This document shows, in pieces, positions 26,936 to 36,047 of a stretch of 64,000 bases of DNA (the stretch's first letter is position 1; each line of letters opens with the position of its first letter). Under the pieces are notes generated by a model. That model saw only the letters and a program-made list of their open reading frames with translations, did not search any database and was not told where the DNA came from. Source of the DNA: Pantoea nemavictus (GTDB taxonomy: Bacteria; Pseudomonadota; Gammaproteobacteria; Enterobacterales; Enterobacteriaceae); contig NZ_JBBGZW010000001.1 in NCBI RefSeq assembly GCF_037479095.1, forward strand, positions 4,092,001-4,156,000. Direction: 5' to 3'. Position numbers and translations under genes: made by a program.

Positions 26936-27616
26936 ATGAAGATTCTTATGGTTTTGACCTCACACGATCAATTGGGTAATACCGGCCGCAAAACCGGTTT
27001 CTGGCTGGAAGAGTTGGCTGCGCCTTACTACGCCTTCAAAGATGCCGGCGCAGAAATCACCCTGGCGTCACCGAAAGGCGGCAACCCTCCGTTAGATCCG
27101 AAAAGCAACGAGCCCGATTTTCAGACCGAACAAACCCATCGCTTTGAAGCAGATGCTGCAGCAACCGCACAGCTCGCCGCCACCGTTCGTCTGGATAGCG
27201 TTTCACCTGCGGATTTTGACGCGGTGTTTTACCCGGGCGGCCACGGTCCGCTGTGGGATTTAGCCGAAGATAAGCACTCGATTGCCTTGATCGAAGGTTT
27301 CCTCGCAGCCAACAAACACGTGGCGCTGGTATGTCATGCACCGGGCGTGCTGCGCCACGTCAAAACGCCAGCAGGAAAACCGCTGGTAGCAGGGCGCAAA
27401 GTCACCGGTTTTACCAATAGCGAAGAGGAAGCTGTCGGCCTGACGAAGGTGGTGCCGTTCCTGGTGGAAGACGAGCTGATCGCTAAGGGCGGTCTGTACT
27501 CGAAAGGTGCCGACTGGAGTTCATATGTGGTTAGTGATGGTTTGCTGATTACCGGACAAAACCCAACTTCTTCAGCAGAGACGGCGCAACAGTTAATCAA
27601 ACAACTGGCGCAATAA
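26936..27616 (+). CDS. DJ-1/PfpI-family protein (Hsp31/glyoxalase-III-like)
   Basis: 226 residues with the class-I glutamine-amidotransferase-like fold. The nucleophile Cys lies in VALVCHAPGVL (about residue 138), and the conserved acidic residue in the YPGGHGPLWDLAED segment. Large DJ-1 members of this size include Hsp31-type chaperones and glutathione-independent glyoxalases, which remove methylglyoxal. AGGAG ribosome site. Two identical operators for the downstream NemR-like repressor precede it, pointing to induction by reactive carbonyls or other electrophiles. Confidence 0.85.
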   Translation: MKILMVLTSHDQLGNTGRKTGFWLEELAAPYYAFKDAGAEITLASPKGGNPPLDPKSNEPDFQTEQTHRFEADAAATAQLAATVRLDSVSPADFDAVFYPGGHGPLWDLAEDKHSIALIEGFLAANKHVALVCHAPGVLRHVKTPAGKPLVAGRKVTGFTNSEEEAVGLTKVVPFLVEDELIAKGGLYSKGADWSSYVVSDGLLITGQNPTSSAETAQQLIKQLAQ

Positions 27617-27626
27617 ACTTATCGGG

Positions 27627-27752
27627 ATGAACCGCTGTCTACTCCCTTGTCGCACGGTGACGGAACTGAAAGGCAATCATGCTTTCTATGCCTCACAGCC
27701 AAGGGAAATGGCGGCGGCGATCGAGCAAGCGGCCCTTAGCTTATCGCAGTAA
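27627..27752 (+). pseudogene. Remnant of an alpha/beta-hydrolase C-terminus
   Basis: A 41-codon frame just after the DJ-1/PfpI stop reads into ELKGNHAFYASQPREMAAAI and ends AALSLSQ. This resembles the last segment of alpha/beta hydrolases, where the catalytic His stands in a G-[ND]-H-x-[FP] motif. Nothing of the fold before it is present, so a hydrolase gene seems to have been deleted here. A short true peptide is less likely. Confidence 0.45.
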
Positions 27753-27771
27753 TTTGCGTATAATCTGGTCA

Positions 27772-27786
27772 TAGACGACTGGTCTA
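27772..27786. promoter_or_regulatory. TetR-type operator, site 3, at the repressor's own promoter
   Basis: Identical TAGACGACTGGTCTA, 20 bp before the repressor start and just after a TATAAT hexamer (27759-27764), so bound repressor would block its own transcription start. Confidence 0.75.
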
Positions 27787-27806
27787 GTATTTGGTAATCT
27801 AACACT

Positions 27807-28412
27807 ATGACTACTACATCCCAATTACACAGTAATGAAATCCGCGATCACATCCTTGCCACCGGCCAACGTATTATGGCGGGCAAGGGGTTTTCGGCGG
27901 TCGGATTGAATGAAATCCTCACCGATGCGGGCGTGCCGAAAGGCTCTTTCTACCATTACTTCAGTTCGAAAGAAGCGTTCGGCGTCGCGATGCTGGCGCG
28001 CTATTTTGATGATTATCTGGCTGAGCTTGATACCACGCTTGCTCAGCCGGGGCTCACGATGGCGCAGCGGCTAATGAACTACTGGCAGCTGTGGCGCGAA
28101 TCGCAATCGTTCTCCGATTGTCAGGGCAAGTGCCTGGCGGTGAAGCTGGGCGCTGAAGTTGCCGATCTGTCGGATTACATGCGCGTTACGTTGCAAAATG
28201 GCACCTCGGGTATCATCTCGCGACTGGCGGAAGCGTTGGAAGCGGGCGTTGAAGAGGGTTCACTGGCTATTGATGATACACCCGGCCGGGTAGCGGAAAG
28301 CCTGTATCAGCTTTGGGTGGGCGCCAGCGTGATGGTAAAAATTGTGCGCAATACCGGCCCGTTTGACTCAGCCATGAGCATGACGCAAAAAATCATTCGT
28401 ATTACCGCGTAG
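27807..28412 (+). CDS. TetR-family repressor, NemR-like electrophile sensor
   Basis: 201 residues. TetR helix-turn-helix (VGLNEILTDAGVPKGSFYHY, about 34-53) with the SSKEAFGVAML continuation also found in NemR. The GKCLAVKLGAEVADLSDYMR segment aligns with the NemR region that carries its redox-sensing Cys106, and a Cys is kept here. It probably represses itself and the DJ-1/PfpI gene through the three operators and is released by reactive carbonyls or hypochlorous acid. No obvious ribosome site. NemR-like sensing is inference from similarity. Confidence 0.82.
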   Translation: MTTTSQLHSNEIRDHILATGQRIMAGKGFSAVGLNEILTDAGVPKGSFYHYFSSKEAFGVAMLARYFDDYLAELDTTLAQPGLTMAQRLMNYWQLWRESQSFSDCQGKCLAVKLGAEVADLSDYMRVTLQNGTSGIISRLAEALEAGVEEGSLAIDDTPGRVAESLYQLWVGASVMVKIVRNTGPFDSAMSMTQKIIRITA

Positions 28413-28420
28413 TTAAGAAG

Positions 28421-28439
28421 GGCGTCCCGCTGGGACGCC
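28421..28439. terminator. Shared terminator for tetR and tkt
   Basis: GGCGTCCC-GCT-GGGACGCC, an 8-bp stem with a 3-nt loop between convergent stops. On the minus strand it is followed by CTTCTT, a weak T-tract. Confidence 0.65.
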
Positions 28440-28448
28440 GCTTCACTC

Positions 28449-30440
28449 TCACAGAATCGATTTCGCCGTTTTAACCACGTTCTCAACGGTGAAGCCAAAC
28501 TCTTTAAACAGCTGATCCGCTGGCGCTGACTCACCGAAGGTGGTCATGCCGACGATCGCGCCGTTCAGGCCGGTGTATTTGAACCAGTAGTCCGCGATAC
28601 CCGCTTCGATCGCTACGCGCGCCGCCACCGCTTTCGGCAGCACCGATTCACGGTACGCCGCATCCTGCTTGTCGAACGCGTCGGTGGATGGCATGGAGAC
28701 CACGCGCACCTTGCGGCCTTCCGCCGTCAGCTGCTCGTAAGCGCTCACCGCCAGCTCCACTTCCGAACCGGTGGCGATCAGGATCAGCTCCGGCGTGCCG
28801 TTGCTGTCCTTCAGCACGTAACCGCCGCGCGCCACGTTAGCCAGCTGCTCAGCGCTACGATCCTGCTGCGCCAGGTTCTGACGCGAGAAGATCAGCGCCG
28901 ACGGGCCGTCAACGCGCTCGATGGCGTACTTCCACGCCACCGCCGACTCAACCTGGTCGCACGGGCGCCACAGGCTCATGTTTGGCGTCACGCGCAGGCT
29001 GGCCATCTGCTCAACCGGCTGGTGCGTCGGGCCATCTTCACCCAGGCCAATCGAGTCGTGGGTGTAGACCATGATCTGACGGATTTTCATCAGCGCGGCC
29101 ATACGGGCGGCGTTGCGCGCGTACTCGACGAACATCAGGAACGTCGCGGTGTACGGCAGGAAGCCGCCGTGCAGCGCCAGGCCGTTGGCGATCGCGGTCA
29201 TACCGAACTCGCGCACGCCGTAGTGAATGTAGTTGCCCGCTGCGTCTTCGTTGATCGGCTTCGAGCCGGACCACATGGTGAGGTTGCTTGGCGCCAGGTC
29301 AGCCGAGCCGCCCAGATATTCCGGCAGGATTTTACCGAAGGCTTCGATAGCGTTCTGCGAGGCTTTACGGCTGGCGATTTTCGCCGGATTGGCCTGCAGC
29401 TGCTCGATAAACGTCTGCGACTCGCTGGCCCAGTTAGCCGGCAGTTCGTTGTTCACGCGACGTGTGAACTCGGCAGCCAGCTCCGGGTGCGCGGCGGCGT
29501 AGGCGGCAAACTTTTTGTCCCACGCGGATTCCTTCGCCTGGCCGGCTTCTTTGGCGTCCCACTGCGCGTAGATGTCTGAAGGGATTTCAAACGGACCGTG
29601 GTTCCAGCCCAGCTGCTTGCGGGTCAGCGCGATTTCGTCGGCGCCCAGCGGCGCGCCGTGCGAGTCGTGCGTGCCGGCTTTGTTCGGCGAGCCGAAGCCA
29701 ATCACGGTTTTGCACATCAGCAGCGAAGGCTTGTCGGAAACCGCTTTGGCTTCTTCAACGGCTTTCCTGATGGCGTCCGCATCGTGACCGTCCACGCCGC
29801 GCACCACGTGCCAGCCGTAGGCTTCGAAACGTTTGGCGGTGTCGTCGGTGAACCAGCCGTCGACGTGACCGTCGATGGAGATGCCGTTGTCGTCATAGAA
29901 GGCGACCAGTTTGCCCAGCTTCAGGGTGCCGGCGATGGAGCACACTTCGTGTGAAATACCTTCCATCATGCAGCCGTCGCCCATAAACACGTAGGTGTTA
30001 TGGTCTACGATGTCATGGCCCGGACGGTTGAACTGCGCCGCCAGCGTGCGCTCGGCAATGGCGAAGCCAACGGCGTTAGCGATGCCCTGGCCCAGCGGGC
30101 CGGTGGTGGTTTCCACGCCTGCGGTGTAGCCGTATTCCGGGTGGCCTGGCGTTTTCGAGTGCAGCTGACGGAAATTTTTTAATTCACTGAGCGGCAGATC
30201 GTAGCCGGTGAGGTGCAGCAGGCTGTAAATCAGCATTGAGCCGTGACCGTTCGACAGCACAAAGCGGTCGCGGTTGGCCCAGTTTGGATTACGCGGATTG
30301 TGTTGCAAAAAGTCGAGCCACAGCACTTCGGCGATATCCGCCATGCCCATCGGGGCACCCGGATGTCCCGAATTGGCTTGTTGTACGCCATCCATACTTA
30401 ACGCGCGAATGGCGTTGGCTCTTTCCCGGCGTGTAGACAT
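28449..30440 (-). CDS. tkt: Transketolase
   Basis: 663 residues, the E. coli TktA length. Thiamine-diphosphate enzyme moving C2 units between ketose and aldose phosphates. Seen: [33 protein letters not shown], the ThDP/metal motif GDGCMMEG...DDNGISIDG and the [18 protein letters not shown] signature. Codon use is strongly biased, as for a highly expressed gene. It sits 29 bp behind the RpiB/DerI-like gene in the same operon, where it can consume the erythrose 4-phosphate made by the adjacent pathway. A paralogue of the housekeeping enzyme is likely elsewhere. Confidence 0.95.
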   Translation of the reverse strand: MSTRRERANAIRALSMDGVQQANSGHPGAPMGMADIAEVLWLDFLQHNPRNPNWANRDRFVLSNGHGSMLIYSLLHLTGYDLPLSELKNFRQLHSKTPGHPEYGYTAGVETTTGPLGQGIANAVGFAIAERTLAAQFNRPGHDIVDHNTYVFMGDGCMMEGISHEVCSIAGTLKLGKLVAFYDDNGISIDGHVDGWFTDDTAKRFEAYGWHVVRGVDGHDADAIRKAVEEAKAVSDKPSLLMCKTVIGFGSPNKAGTHDSHGAPLGADEIALTRKQLGWNHGPFEIPSDIYAQWDAKEAGQAKESAWDKKFAAYAAAHPELAAEFTRRVNNELPANWASESQTFIEQLQANPAKIASRKASQNAIEAFGKILPEYLGGSADLAPSNLTMWSGSKPINEDAAGNYIHYGVREFGMTAIANGLALHGGFLPYTATFLMFVEYARNAARMAALMKIRQIMVYTHDSIGLGEDGPTHQPVEQMASLRVTPNMSLWRPCDQVESAVAWKYAIERVDGPSALIFSRQNLAQQDRSAEQLANVARGGYVLKDSNGTPELILIATGSEVELAVSAYEQLTAEGRKVRVVSMPSTDAFDKQDAAYRESVLPKAVAARVAIEAGIADYWFKYTGLNGAIVGMTTFGESAPADQLFKEFGFTVENVVKTAKSIL

Positions 30441-30469
30441 AAGGTTCTCCAGAGGGGCGAGGTCGGCGC

Positions 30470-30928
30470 TTATTTAGCGTGGGACACTTGCTCGTAATAA
30501 CCGATTTTCTCAACTTTGGCGGTTGATCCGCCGCCTTCGAATTCCGATGCCAGCCAGGCATTCACAATGTTCTTCGCCAGTTCAGGCCCGATAACGCGCG
30601 CGCCCATGGTCATGATCTGCGCGTTGTTGCTCTTGCGGGCACGCTCGGCGGAGAAGGTATCGTGGCACTGCGCGGCACGCACGCCTTCCACCTTGTTAGC
30701 GACAATCGCCACGCCAATGCCGGTACCGCACAGCAGGATGCCGCGCTCAAACTCATTTTTCTGTATGGCCGTGGCCAGCGCAAATGCCACGTCCGGGTAC
30801 ATTGGACGGTCGTTTTGTGCGTCATTGGTGTAGTCCGTCACCACATACTCTTTCTCTTCCAGCAGCTTTTTAATCACATTTTTCAATTCGATAGCCGCAT
30901 CATCGGCGCCAATTGCGATTGTTTTCAT
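30470..30928 (-). CDS. derI: RpiB/LacAB-family isomerase, probable D-erythrulose-4-phosphate isomerase
   Basis: 152 residues from the second of two tandem ATGs (30928; GGAG 7 nt upstream). RpiB fold: [18 protein letters not shown]-like DRPMYPDV, and catalytic Cys67 in [15 protein letters not shown]. RpiB relatives interconvert ribose/ribulose 5-phosphate, but in tetritol and apionate pathways they act as DerI, turning D-erythrulose 4-phosphate into D-erythrose 4-phosphate. The LerK- and LerI-like genes on the divergent operon and the cotranscribed transketolase favour DerI. The ribose 5-phosphate role cannot be excluded. Confidence 0.75.
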   Translation of the reverse strand: MKTIAIGADDAAIELKNVIKKLLEEKEYVVTDYTNDAQNDRPMYPDVAFALATAIQKNEFERGILLCGTGIGVAIVANKVEGVRAAQCHDTFSAERARKSNNAQIMTMGARVIGPELAKNIVNAWLASEFEGGGSTAKVEKIGYYEQVSHAK

Positions 30929-31375
30929 CATGGTACTCCAGCAGGGTATGCATTGACGCCTGCTCATTTGTTCCGCAGGCGAGAAGATGTTCAGCTACAG
31001 ACTGCCATAAATACAATCATATGTTCAATGGCTGTTCATATGAATAACCCTTATTTTCGCCGATAAATCCCGCGTAAAAACCCCGTCCGCGCGCTGCTGC
31101 CCGCGCTTATCAGGGTAAAACTCCGATAATGTAGCCAAAATCAAATCTCATGAGCGCGCTCACACTTTCACGTGTTGCAGTTGAGGTGTGCACATTTATC
31201 CGTGTACTGTTCATATGTTCGCATGACTATACCAATGTACAAGAAGACCCATCGAGGACTCGAACATGTGTCATTTACACCGTACCTCTCAGTACTCCTG
31301 CAGCCAGCGCTCCTTTGGCGTTTGGTCAACACCACCAAAAGAAATGATCACTCACGCACGTCGTGGAGGTGCGTT
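30929..31375. promoter_or_regulatory. 447-bp divergent control region with three TTCATATG-type sites
   Basis: Between the derI-tkt arm and the MFS-to-apnO arm. TCATATGTTCA at 31017, the palindrome TTCATATGAA at 31035-31044, and TGTTCATATGTTC at 31208-31220 share CATATGTTC or its complement. They are the best operator candidates for the SorC regulator encoded at 37111. A TGGAGGT ribosome site lies at the right end. No gene recognised. Confidence 0.6.
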
Positions 31376-32710
31376 ATGAAACAACCAACAATGACGGCGG
31401 TGGAGCAATCCACCATCAGAAAAATCTCCTGGCGTTTAGTGCCGTTCGTGGCGCTGATGTTCTTTATTAACTTCCTCGATCGCACCGCGATTTCGTTTGC
31501 CGGCCCCAACGGCATGACGCAAGACCTCGGCCTCACCGCACTGCAGTTCGGCCTGGCGTCGGGCATCTTCTTTATTGGTTATATCCTGCTGGAAGTGCCG
31601 AGCAACCTGGCGCTGCATAAGTTCGGCGCGCGCCGCTGGCTGGCGCGCATCATGATCAGCTGGGGCATTGTCTCGCTGCTGTTCACCTGGGTGAGCAGTG
31701 TGGAAGGTCTGTATACGCTGCGTTTGCTGTTGGGTATCGCCGAAGCCGGCTTCTTCCCTGGCGCGATTCTCTATCTCAGCATGTGGGTGCCGGGGCGTCA
31801 TCGCAGCAAAATCCTGTCGCTGTTCTATCTTGCCCAACCGCTGACGGTGGTGTTCGGTGCGCCATTAGCCGCCTCACTGATTCAGCAGCATGGTCTGTTT
31901 GGCATGGAAGGCTGGCGCGTGATGTTTATGGGCGTCTCAATTCCGGCGATTCTGATTGGTATCGCCGCGCTGTTCTGGCTGGTGGATTCACCGCGTCAGG
32001 CCAAGTGGCTAACCGCTGAAGAGAAAACCTGGCTGACCGCTGAGCTTGAAGCCGAGCATCAGCAGAAGCAGGGCCATCAGAAACACAGCTTACGCTCAGT
32101 GATGGGTAATGGCCGCGTCTGGATGCTGTGCCTGATTTACTTCGGCTTTATCTATGGCCTGTATGCACTGGCGTTCTTCTTGCCGACCATCATCGCCGGC
32201 TTCCAACAGCAGTTCGGCACCACCTTCAACGTGATGCAAAAAGGGCTGATTACCGGCGTGCCATACCTGATCGCCGCCGTGGTGATGTTCTTCTGGTCGA
32301 AAGATGCCACCCGTCGCGGCTGCAAAACCTGGCACATCGCGATTCCGGCACTGGCAGGCGGCATCAGCGTACCGCTGGCGCTGTATATGGATTCGCCGTT
32401 CACCACCATCATGGTGATTGCGATCACCGCCAGTTCGATCTTCGCCGCACTGCCGAACTTCTGGACCTTACCGACGCAATTCCTGACCGGCGCCTCTGCT
32501 GCCGCAGCCATTGCCTTAATCAATACCTTAGGAAACGTAGCGGGCTTCTCCGCGGGCTACATTACCGGCGCGCTGCATGACGCCACCAACAGCTACGCCT
32601 TGCCGATGTTCGTGGTGGGTGGATTCATGCTGCTGTCAGCCTTCCTCATGCTGTTACTTAACCGCCGTCGCTCGCCGTCTCAGCCGACCTCTTTAGCTCA
32701 GGAGCATTAA
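31376..32710 (+). CDS. MFS transporter, anion:cation symporter (ACS) family
   Basis: 444 residues, 12 helices. ATG at 31376 with GGAGG; an upstream in-frame extension reads through the operator region. ACS hallmarks: FVALMFFINFLDRTAISFAGP in helix 1 and GYILLEVPSNLALHKFGARRWLARIM. ACS carriers import organic anions such as hexuronates with protons, which suits a sugar acid like D-apionate better than a neutral tetrulose. First gene of a five-gene operon, one base from the next start. Confidence 0.85.
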   Translation: MKQPTMTAVEQSTIRKISWRLVPFVALMFFINFLDRTAISFAGPNGMTQDLGLTALQFGLASGIFFIGYILLEVPSNLALHKFGARRWLARIMISWGIVSLLFTWVSSVEGLYTLRLLLGIAEAGFFPGAILYLSMWVPGRHRSKILSLFYLAQPLTVVFGAPLAASLIQQHGLFGMEGWRVMFMGVSIPAILIGIAALFWLVDSPRQAKWLTAEEKTWLTAELEAEHQQKQGHQKHSLRSVMGNGRVWMLCLIYFGFIYGLYALAFFLPTIIAGFQQQFGTTFNVMQKGLITGVPYLIAAVVMFFWSKDATRRGCKTWHIAIPALAGGISVPLALYMDSPFTTIMVIAITASSIFAALPNFWTLPTQFLTGASAAAAIALINTLGNVAGFSAGYITGALHDATNSYALPMFVVGGFMLLSAFLMLLLNRRRSPSQPTSLAQEH

Positions 32711-32711
32711 T

Positions 32712-34457
32712 ATGACTTACCTGTTTAACCAACCTTCAGCCTTTGCCGCTGAGCTCATCGAAGGTTTTGTCGCCGCCAACGCTGACAAAGTCCGTCAGGT
32801 TGCTGGCGGCGTGGTGCGCAGCACGCGCAGCGAGCCGAATACCGTCGCGGTGATTGTGGGCGGCGGCTCCGGCCACTATCCGGCCTTCGCCGGGTTGGTT
32901 GGACAAGGTCTGGCACACGGCGCGGCGATGGGCAATTTATTCGCTTCACCGTCGGCGCAGCAGATTTACAACGTGGCACGAGCGGCGCATAACGGCGCGG
33001 GCGTGTTGCTGATGTTCGGCAACTACGCCGGTGATGTGCTGCACTTCGGCCAGGCGTGCGAACGCCTGCGGGCGGAAGGTATCCCTTGTGAAGTGCTGGC
33101 GGTGACCGACGATATCTCCAGCGCAGGCAAAGATGAGCAGGAAAAACGTCGCGGCGTGGCGGGCGATCTGTGCGTATTTAAAGCCGCCTGCGCCGCCGCC
33201 GAAGCGGGCCACGATTTATCACAGGTTCTGCAACTGGCGCAGCACGCCAATCAACGCACCCGCACCTTTGGCGTGGCATTTTCCGGCTGCAGCCTGCCGG
33301 GCGCGTCGCATCCGTTGTTCGAAGTGGAAAAAGGGCGCATGGCGCTCGGTCTCGGCATTCACGGCGAGCCGGGGATTAAAGAGACAGACATGCCAAGCGC
33401 CGATGAGCTGGCAGAGATCTTTGTTGAGCGTCTGCTGAATGAACTGCCGGACGACATCCAGCAGGCCGAAGGTCAGCGCGTGGCGGTGATCCTCAACGGT
33501 TTGGGCTCGGTAAAATATGAAGAGCTGTTTGTCGTCTATCGCCGCGTGGCGCAGCTGCTCGACGCAGCCAAACTGCAGGTGGTTGAGCCGGATGTCGGCG
33601 AGTTCGTCACCAGCTTTAATATGGCTGGAGCTTCGCTGACGCTGATGTGGCTGGACGATCAGCTGGAAACCCTGTGGCGCGCGCCAACCAATACGCCAGC
33701 CTATCGCAAAGGGAGCGTATTGGTTGCTGAGCCGCTGAGCGCCGCCGAGCTGGAAGAGAGCAGTGAAGAGGCGTTGCCAACCGCAACGGTTGAGTCGCAG
33801 GAGAGCGCAAAGCGCGTGCTGCAGTTACTCGAATCCGTGGCGGAAATGTTACAGCGTAACGCTGAGCGTCTCGGCGATATTGATGCGGTGGCCGGTGACG
33901 GCGATCACGGTATTGGCATGGAGCGCGGCGTATTGGGTGCGGTAGAGAAAGCGCGTGACGTCGCCGCGCGCGGTGCCGGTGCCGGCAGTTTGCTGTGCCG
34001 TGCGGCAGATGCGTGGGCCGATAAAGCCGGCGGCACCTCCGGCGCGTTGTGGGGCGTGGCGCTCACCGCGCTCGGTACCGCGCTCGGCGATCGTCAGACG
34101 CCAGACGCACAGCGTGTGGCAACCGGCGTGCGCGAAGCCAAAGAGGGCATTATGCATTTTGGCAAGGCGCGGGTTGGCGATAAAACCATGGTCGATGTGT
34201 TGGTGCCGTTCAGCGACAGCCTGAATGAAGCGGTCGCCGCAGGTGCTTCGTTAACCGACGCCTGGCTAGCCGCGGCAAAGGTGGCAGACAAGGCAGCGCA
34301 GGATACCGCGCAGCTGGTGCCGAAGATGGGACGCGCGCGTCCGCTGGCAGAGAAAAGCGTGGGTACGCCAGATGCCGGAGCGATTTCGCTGGCGTTAATC
34401 GTCAATACCGTTGGCGATCTGCTAAAAGAACACAGTGCCTCGGAACAAGGAGCTTGA
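32712..34457 (+). CDS. lerK: Dihydroxyacetone-kinase-family kinase, probable L-erythrulose kinase
   Basis: 581 residues, fused DhaK (about 1-335) and DhaL (about 370-575) domains, an ATP-dependent form. GGGSGHYPAFAGLVGQG and the substrate-binding His217 (GLGIHGEPG) that forms a hemiaminal with the ketone are present. The DhaL domain has VAGDGDHGIGM for the metal-ADP. The same architecture is used for dihydroxyacetone, D-erythrulose and L-erythrulose. The OiaC-like and LerI-like neighbours indicate L-erythrulose to L-erythrulose 1-phosphate. Confidence 0.8.
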   Translation: MTYLFNQPSAFAAELIEGFVAANADKVRQVAGGVVRSTRSEPNTVAVIVGGGSGHYPAFAGLVGQGLAHGAAMGNLFASPSAQQIYNVARAAHNGAGVLLMFGNYAGDVLHFGQACERLRAEGIPCEVLAVTDDISSAGKDEQEKRRGVAGDLCVFKAACAAAEAGHDLSQVLQLAQHANQRTRTFGVAFSGCSLPGASHPLFEVEKGRMALGLGIHGEPGIKETDMPSADELAEIFVERLLNELPDDIQQAEGQRVAVILNGLGSVKYEELFVVYRRVAQLLDAAKLQVVEPDVGEFVTSFNMAGASLTLMWLDDQLETLWRAPTNTPAYRKGSVLVAEPLSAAELEESSEEALPTATVESQESAKRVLQLLESVAEMLQRNAERLGDIDAVAGDGDHGIGMERGVLGAVEKARDVAARGAGAGSLLCRAADAWADKAGGTSGALWGVALTALGTALGDRQTPDAQRVATGVREAKEGIMHFGKARVGDKTMVDVLVPFSDSLNEAVAAGASLTDAWLAAAKVADKAAQDTAQLVPKMGRARPLAEKSVGTPDAGAISLALIVNTVGDLLKEHSASEQGA

Positions 34458-34460
34458 AGC

Positions 34461-35234
34461 ATGTCTCAGCCAAAAATCTGGCTCGGCGTCAGTTTAAAAA
34501 TGTATTTCGGCTATCAGCAAACGTTGCAGTGGTGCCGTGATGTGGCTGCCGTAGCGGAACATCCGGCAGTGAAAAGCGGCGAAGTGGGTCTGTTCGTGTT
34601 GCCGGCTTATCCCGCCATTCCCGCCGTAGCGGAGATCTTTGCCAACACGCCGATTCGCTTTGGCGGCCAGGATGTGTGTCAGGCAGAGAACGGCGCCTGG
34701 ACCGGTGAAGTCAGCGCCAGCATGCTGCAAGAGTTAGGTTGTTCGCTGGCCGAGATTGGTCACGCCGAGCGTCGTCGTCATTTTCATGAAGACAAAGTGC
34801 AGATCGCCGCCAAAGTGGCGATGTCGCTGCGCCACGGCATAACGCCGGTGCTGTGTATTGGTGAAGAGCAGCAGGCGGAACCGCAGCAGGCGATCGCGCT
34901 GTGTGAACAGCAGCTGGCTGAAGCGCTGGCCGAGGCCGCACAGCAGGGATTAAAAGGTGAGGTGTTCTTTGCCTACGAACCGCAATGGGCGATTGGCGCG
35001 CCGCAACCGGCACCAGACAGCTACATCCGCGCGGTATGCGCCGGATTGCAGCAGCTGGCCACGCCGGCGGGCATCACCCTGAAAGTCATTTACGGCGGTA
35101 GCGCCGGGCCGGGACTGATTCAGCGCCTTGGCAGCGACGTCAACGGCTTGTTCCTTGGCCGTTTCGCCCACGATCCTAACGCGTTGGCACACATCATTGA
35201 GGAAGCCAGCGAACTGGCTCAGGAGCGCCGTTAA
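34461..35234 (+). CDS. lerI: Triosephosphate-isomerase homologue, probable L-erythrulose-1-phosphate isomerase
   Basis: 257-residue TIM barrel. Catalytic residues kept: Lys13 (SLKMY), His101 (EIGHAERR, where TIM has HSERR) and Glu173 (AYEPQWAIG). The N-terminal Asn of true TIM (NWKMN) is replaced, as in the EryH/LerI branch that converts L-erythrulose 1-phosphate to D-erythrulose 4-phosphate. Starts 3 bp after lerK, and its TAA overlaps the next ATG (TAATG). A housekeeping TIM role is unlikely in this operon. Confidence 0.83.
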   Translation: MSQPKIWLGVSLKMYFGYQQTLQWCRDVAAVAEHPAVKSGEVGLFVLPAYPAIPAVAEIFANTPIRFGGQDVCQAENGAWTGEVSASMLQELGCSLAEIGHAERRRHFHEDKVQIAAKVAMSLRHGITPVLCIGEEQQAEPQQAIALCEQQLAEALAEAAQQGLKGEVFFAYEPQWAIGAPQPAPDSYIRAVCAGLQQLATPAGITLKVIYGGSAGPGLIQRLGSDVNGLFLGRFAHDPNALAHIIEEASELAQERR

Positions 35235-36043
35235 TGAGCCGTATCGGACTCAGCACTTACGCCTTTTTCTGGCGTATGTCATCAAAAGTGCCCGACCCGC
35301 TGACGCTGGAGCAGATGCTGCAGCAGACCGCCGATCTCGATGTGTCGGTGTTTCAAATCTGCGACTATCCGGCGATTGAGAGCTGGTCAGACGCACAGCT
35401 GCTGGCATTGCGGCAGCAGGCCGATGCGCTGGGCATCACGCTGGAACTGGGGACGCGCGGCCTCGGCACTGCGCATCTGCAGCGTTATCTGCATATGGCG
35501 CACATCCTTGATGCACAGGTCGTGCGCTCGATGTTTTATACCGCCGACCATCGCCCGTCGCTGGATGAAGCCGCTGAACTGATTGCCGCCGTGTTGCCGG
35601 ATTTCGCCCGCCAGCAGGTGCGTCTCTGTCTGGAGACCTATGAGCAGGTGAACAGCGGCGCGATGATGTCGGTGATCAACCGGTTTCTGTCGCCGTGGCT
35701 GGCGGTGTGTCTCGACCCCGCCAACTGTGTCGCCGGACTGGAGTTACCTGAGCAGGTGATCGCCAACACCGCCGCGCGCGTCGGCAATCTGCACATCAAA
35801 GACTTTGCCTTTACGCGCCGTGATGGCTGGGTCGGCTTTACGTTTGCCGGCTGCCCGATGGGCGAAGGCTTGCTGGATTATGACCGGATGATCGCCAGCG
35901 TGCGCCCGGCGGATAAAGGCATTAACCAAATCGTCGAACACTGGTTGCCATGGCAGGACGATGCCGCGGTGACCTGCGAGCGAGAAGCCGAATGGACTCG
36001 CCGCACCGTTGAATTCTTACGTAGTAAACAAGATCAGGAGTAA
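35234..36043 (+). CDS. oiaC: Sugar-isomerase-like TIM barrel, probable 3-oxo-isoapionate decarboxylase
   Basis: 269 residues of the xylose-isomerase-like (AP_endonuc_2) superfamily. Predicted metal ligands are Glu in LCLETYEQ, Asp in VCLDPANC, His in NLHIKDF and Glu in QIVEHWLPW. The family includes OiaC, which decarboxylates 3-oxo-isoapionate to L-erythrulose. Its place between LerI-like and ApnO-like genes is the main reason for that call; a tetrulose-phosphate epimerase (EryC-like) is the alternative. Translationally coupled to lerI. Confidence 0.68.
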   Translation: MSRIGLSTYAFFWRMSSKVPDPLTLEQMLQQTADLDVSVFQICDYPAIESWSDAQLLALRQQADALGITLELGTRGLGTAHLQRYLHMAHILDAQVVRSMFYTADHRPSLDEAAELIAAVLPDFARQQVRLCLETYEQVNSGAMMSVINRFLSPWLAVCLDPANCVAGLELPEQVIANTAARVGNLHIKDFAFTRRDGWVGFTFAGCPMGEGLLDYDRMIASVRPADKGINQIVEHWLPWQDDAAVTCEREAEWTRRTVEFLRSKQDQE

Positions 36044-36047
36044 TAAC

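Noticed and set aside
30470..30928. Housekeeping ribose-5-phosphate isomerase B
   Set aside because: Possible by fold, but linkage to LerK/LerI-like genes and transketolase makes the erythrulose-4-phosphate role more likely; kept as an alternative in the entry.
34461..35234. Glycolytic triosephosphate isomerase
   Set aside because: Catalytic residues are kept but the N-terminal Asn and HSERR motif are changed, and the gene is inside a tetrulose-phosphate operon.
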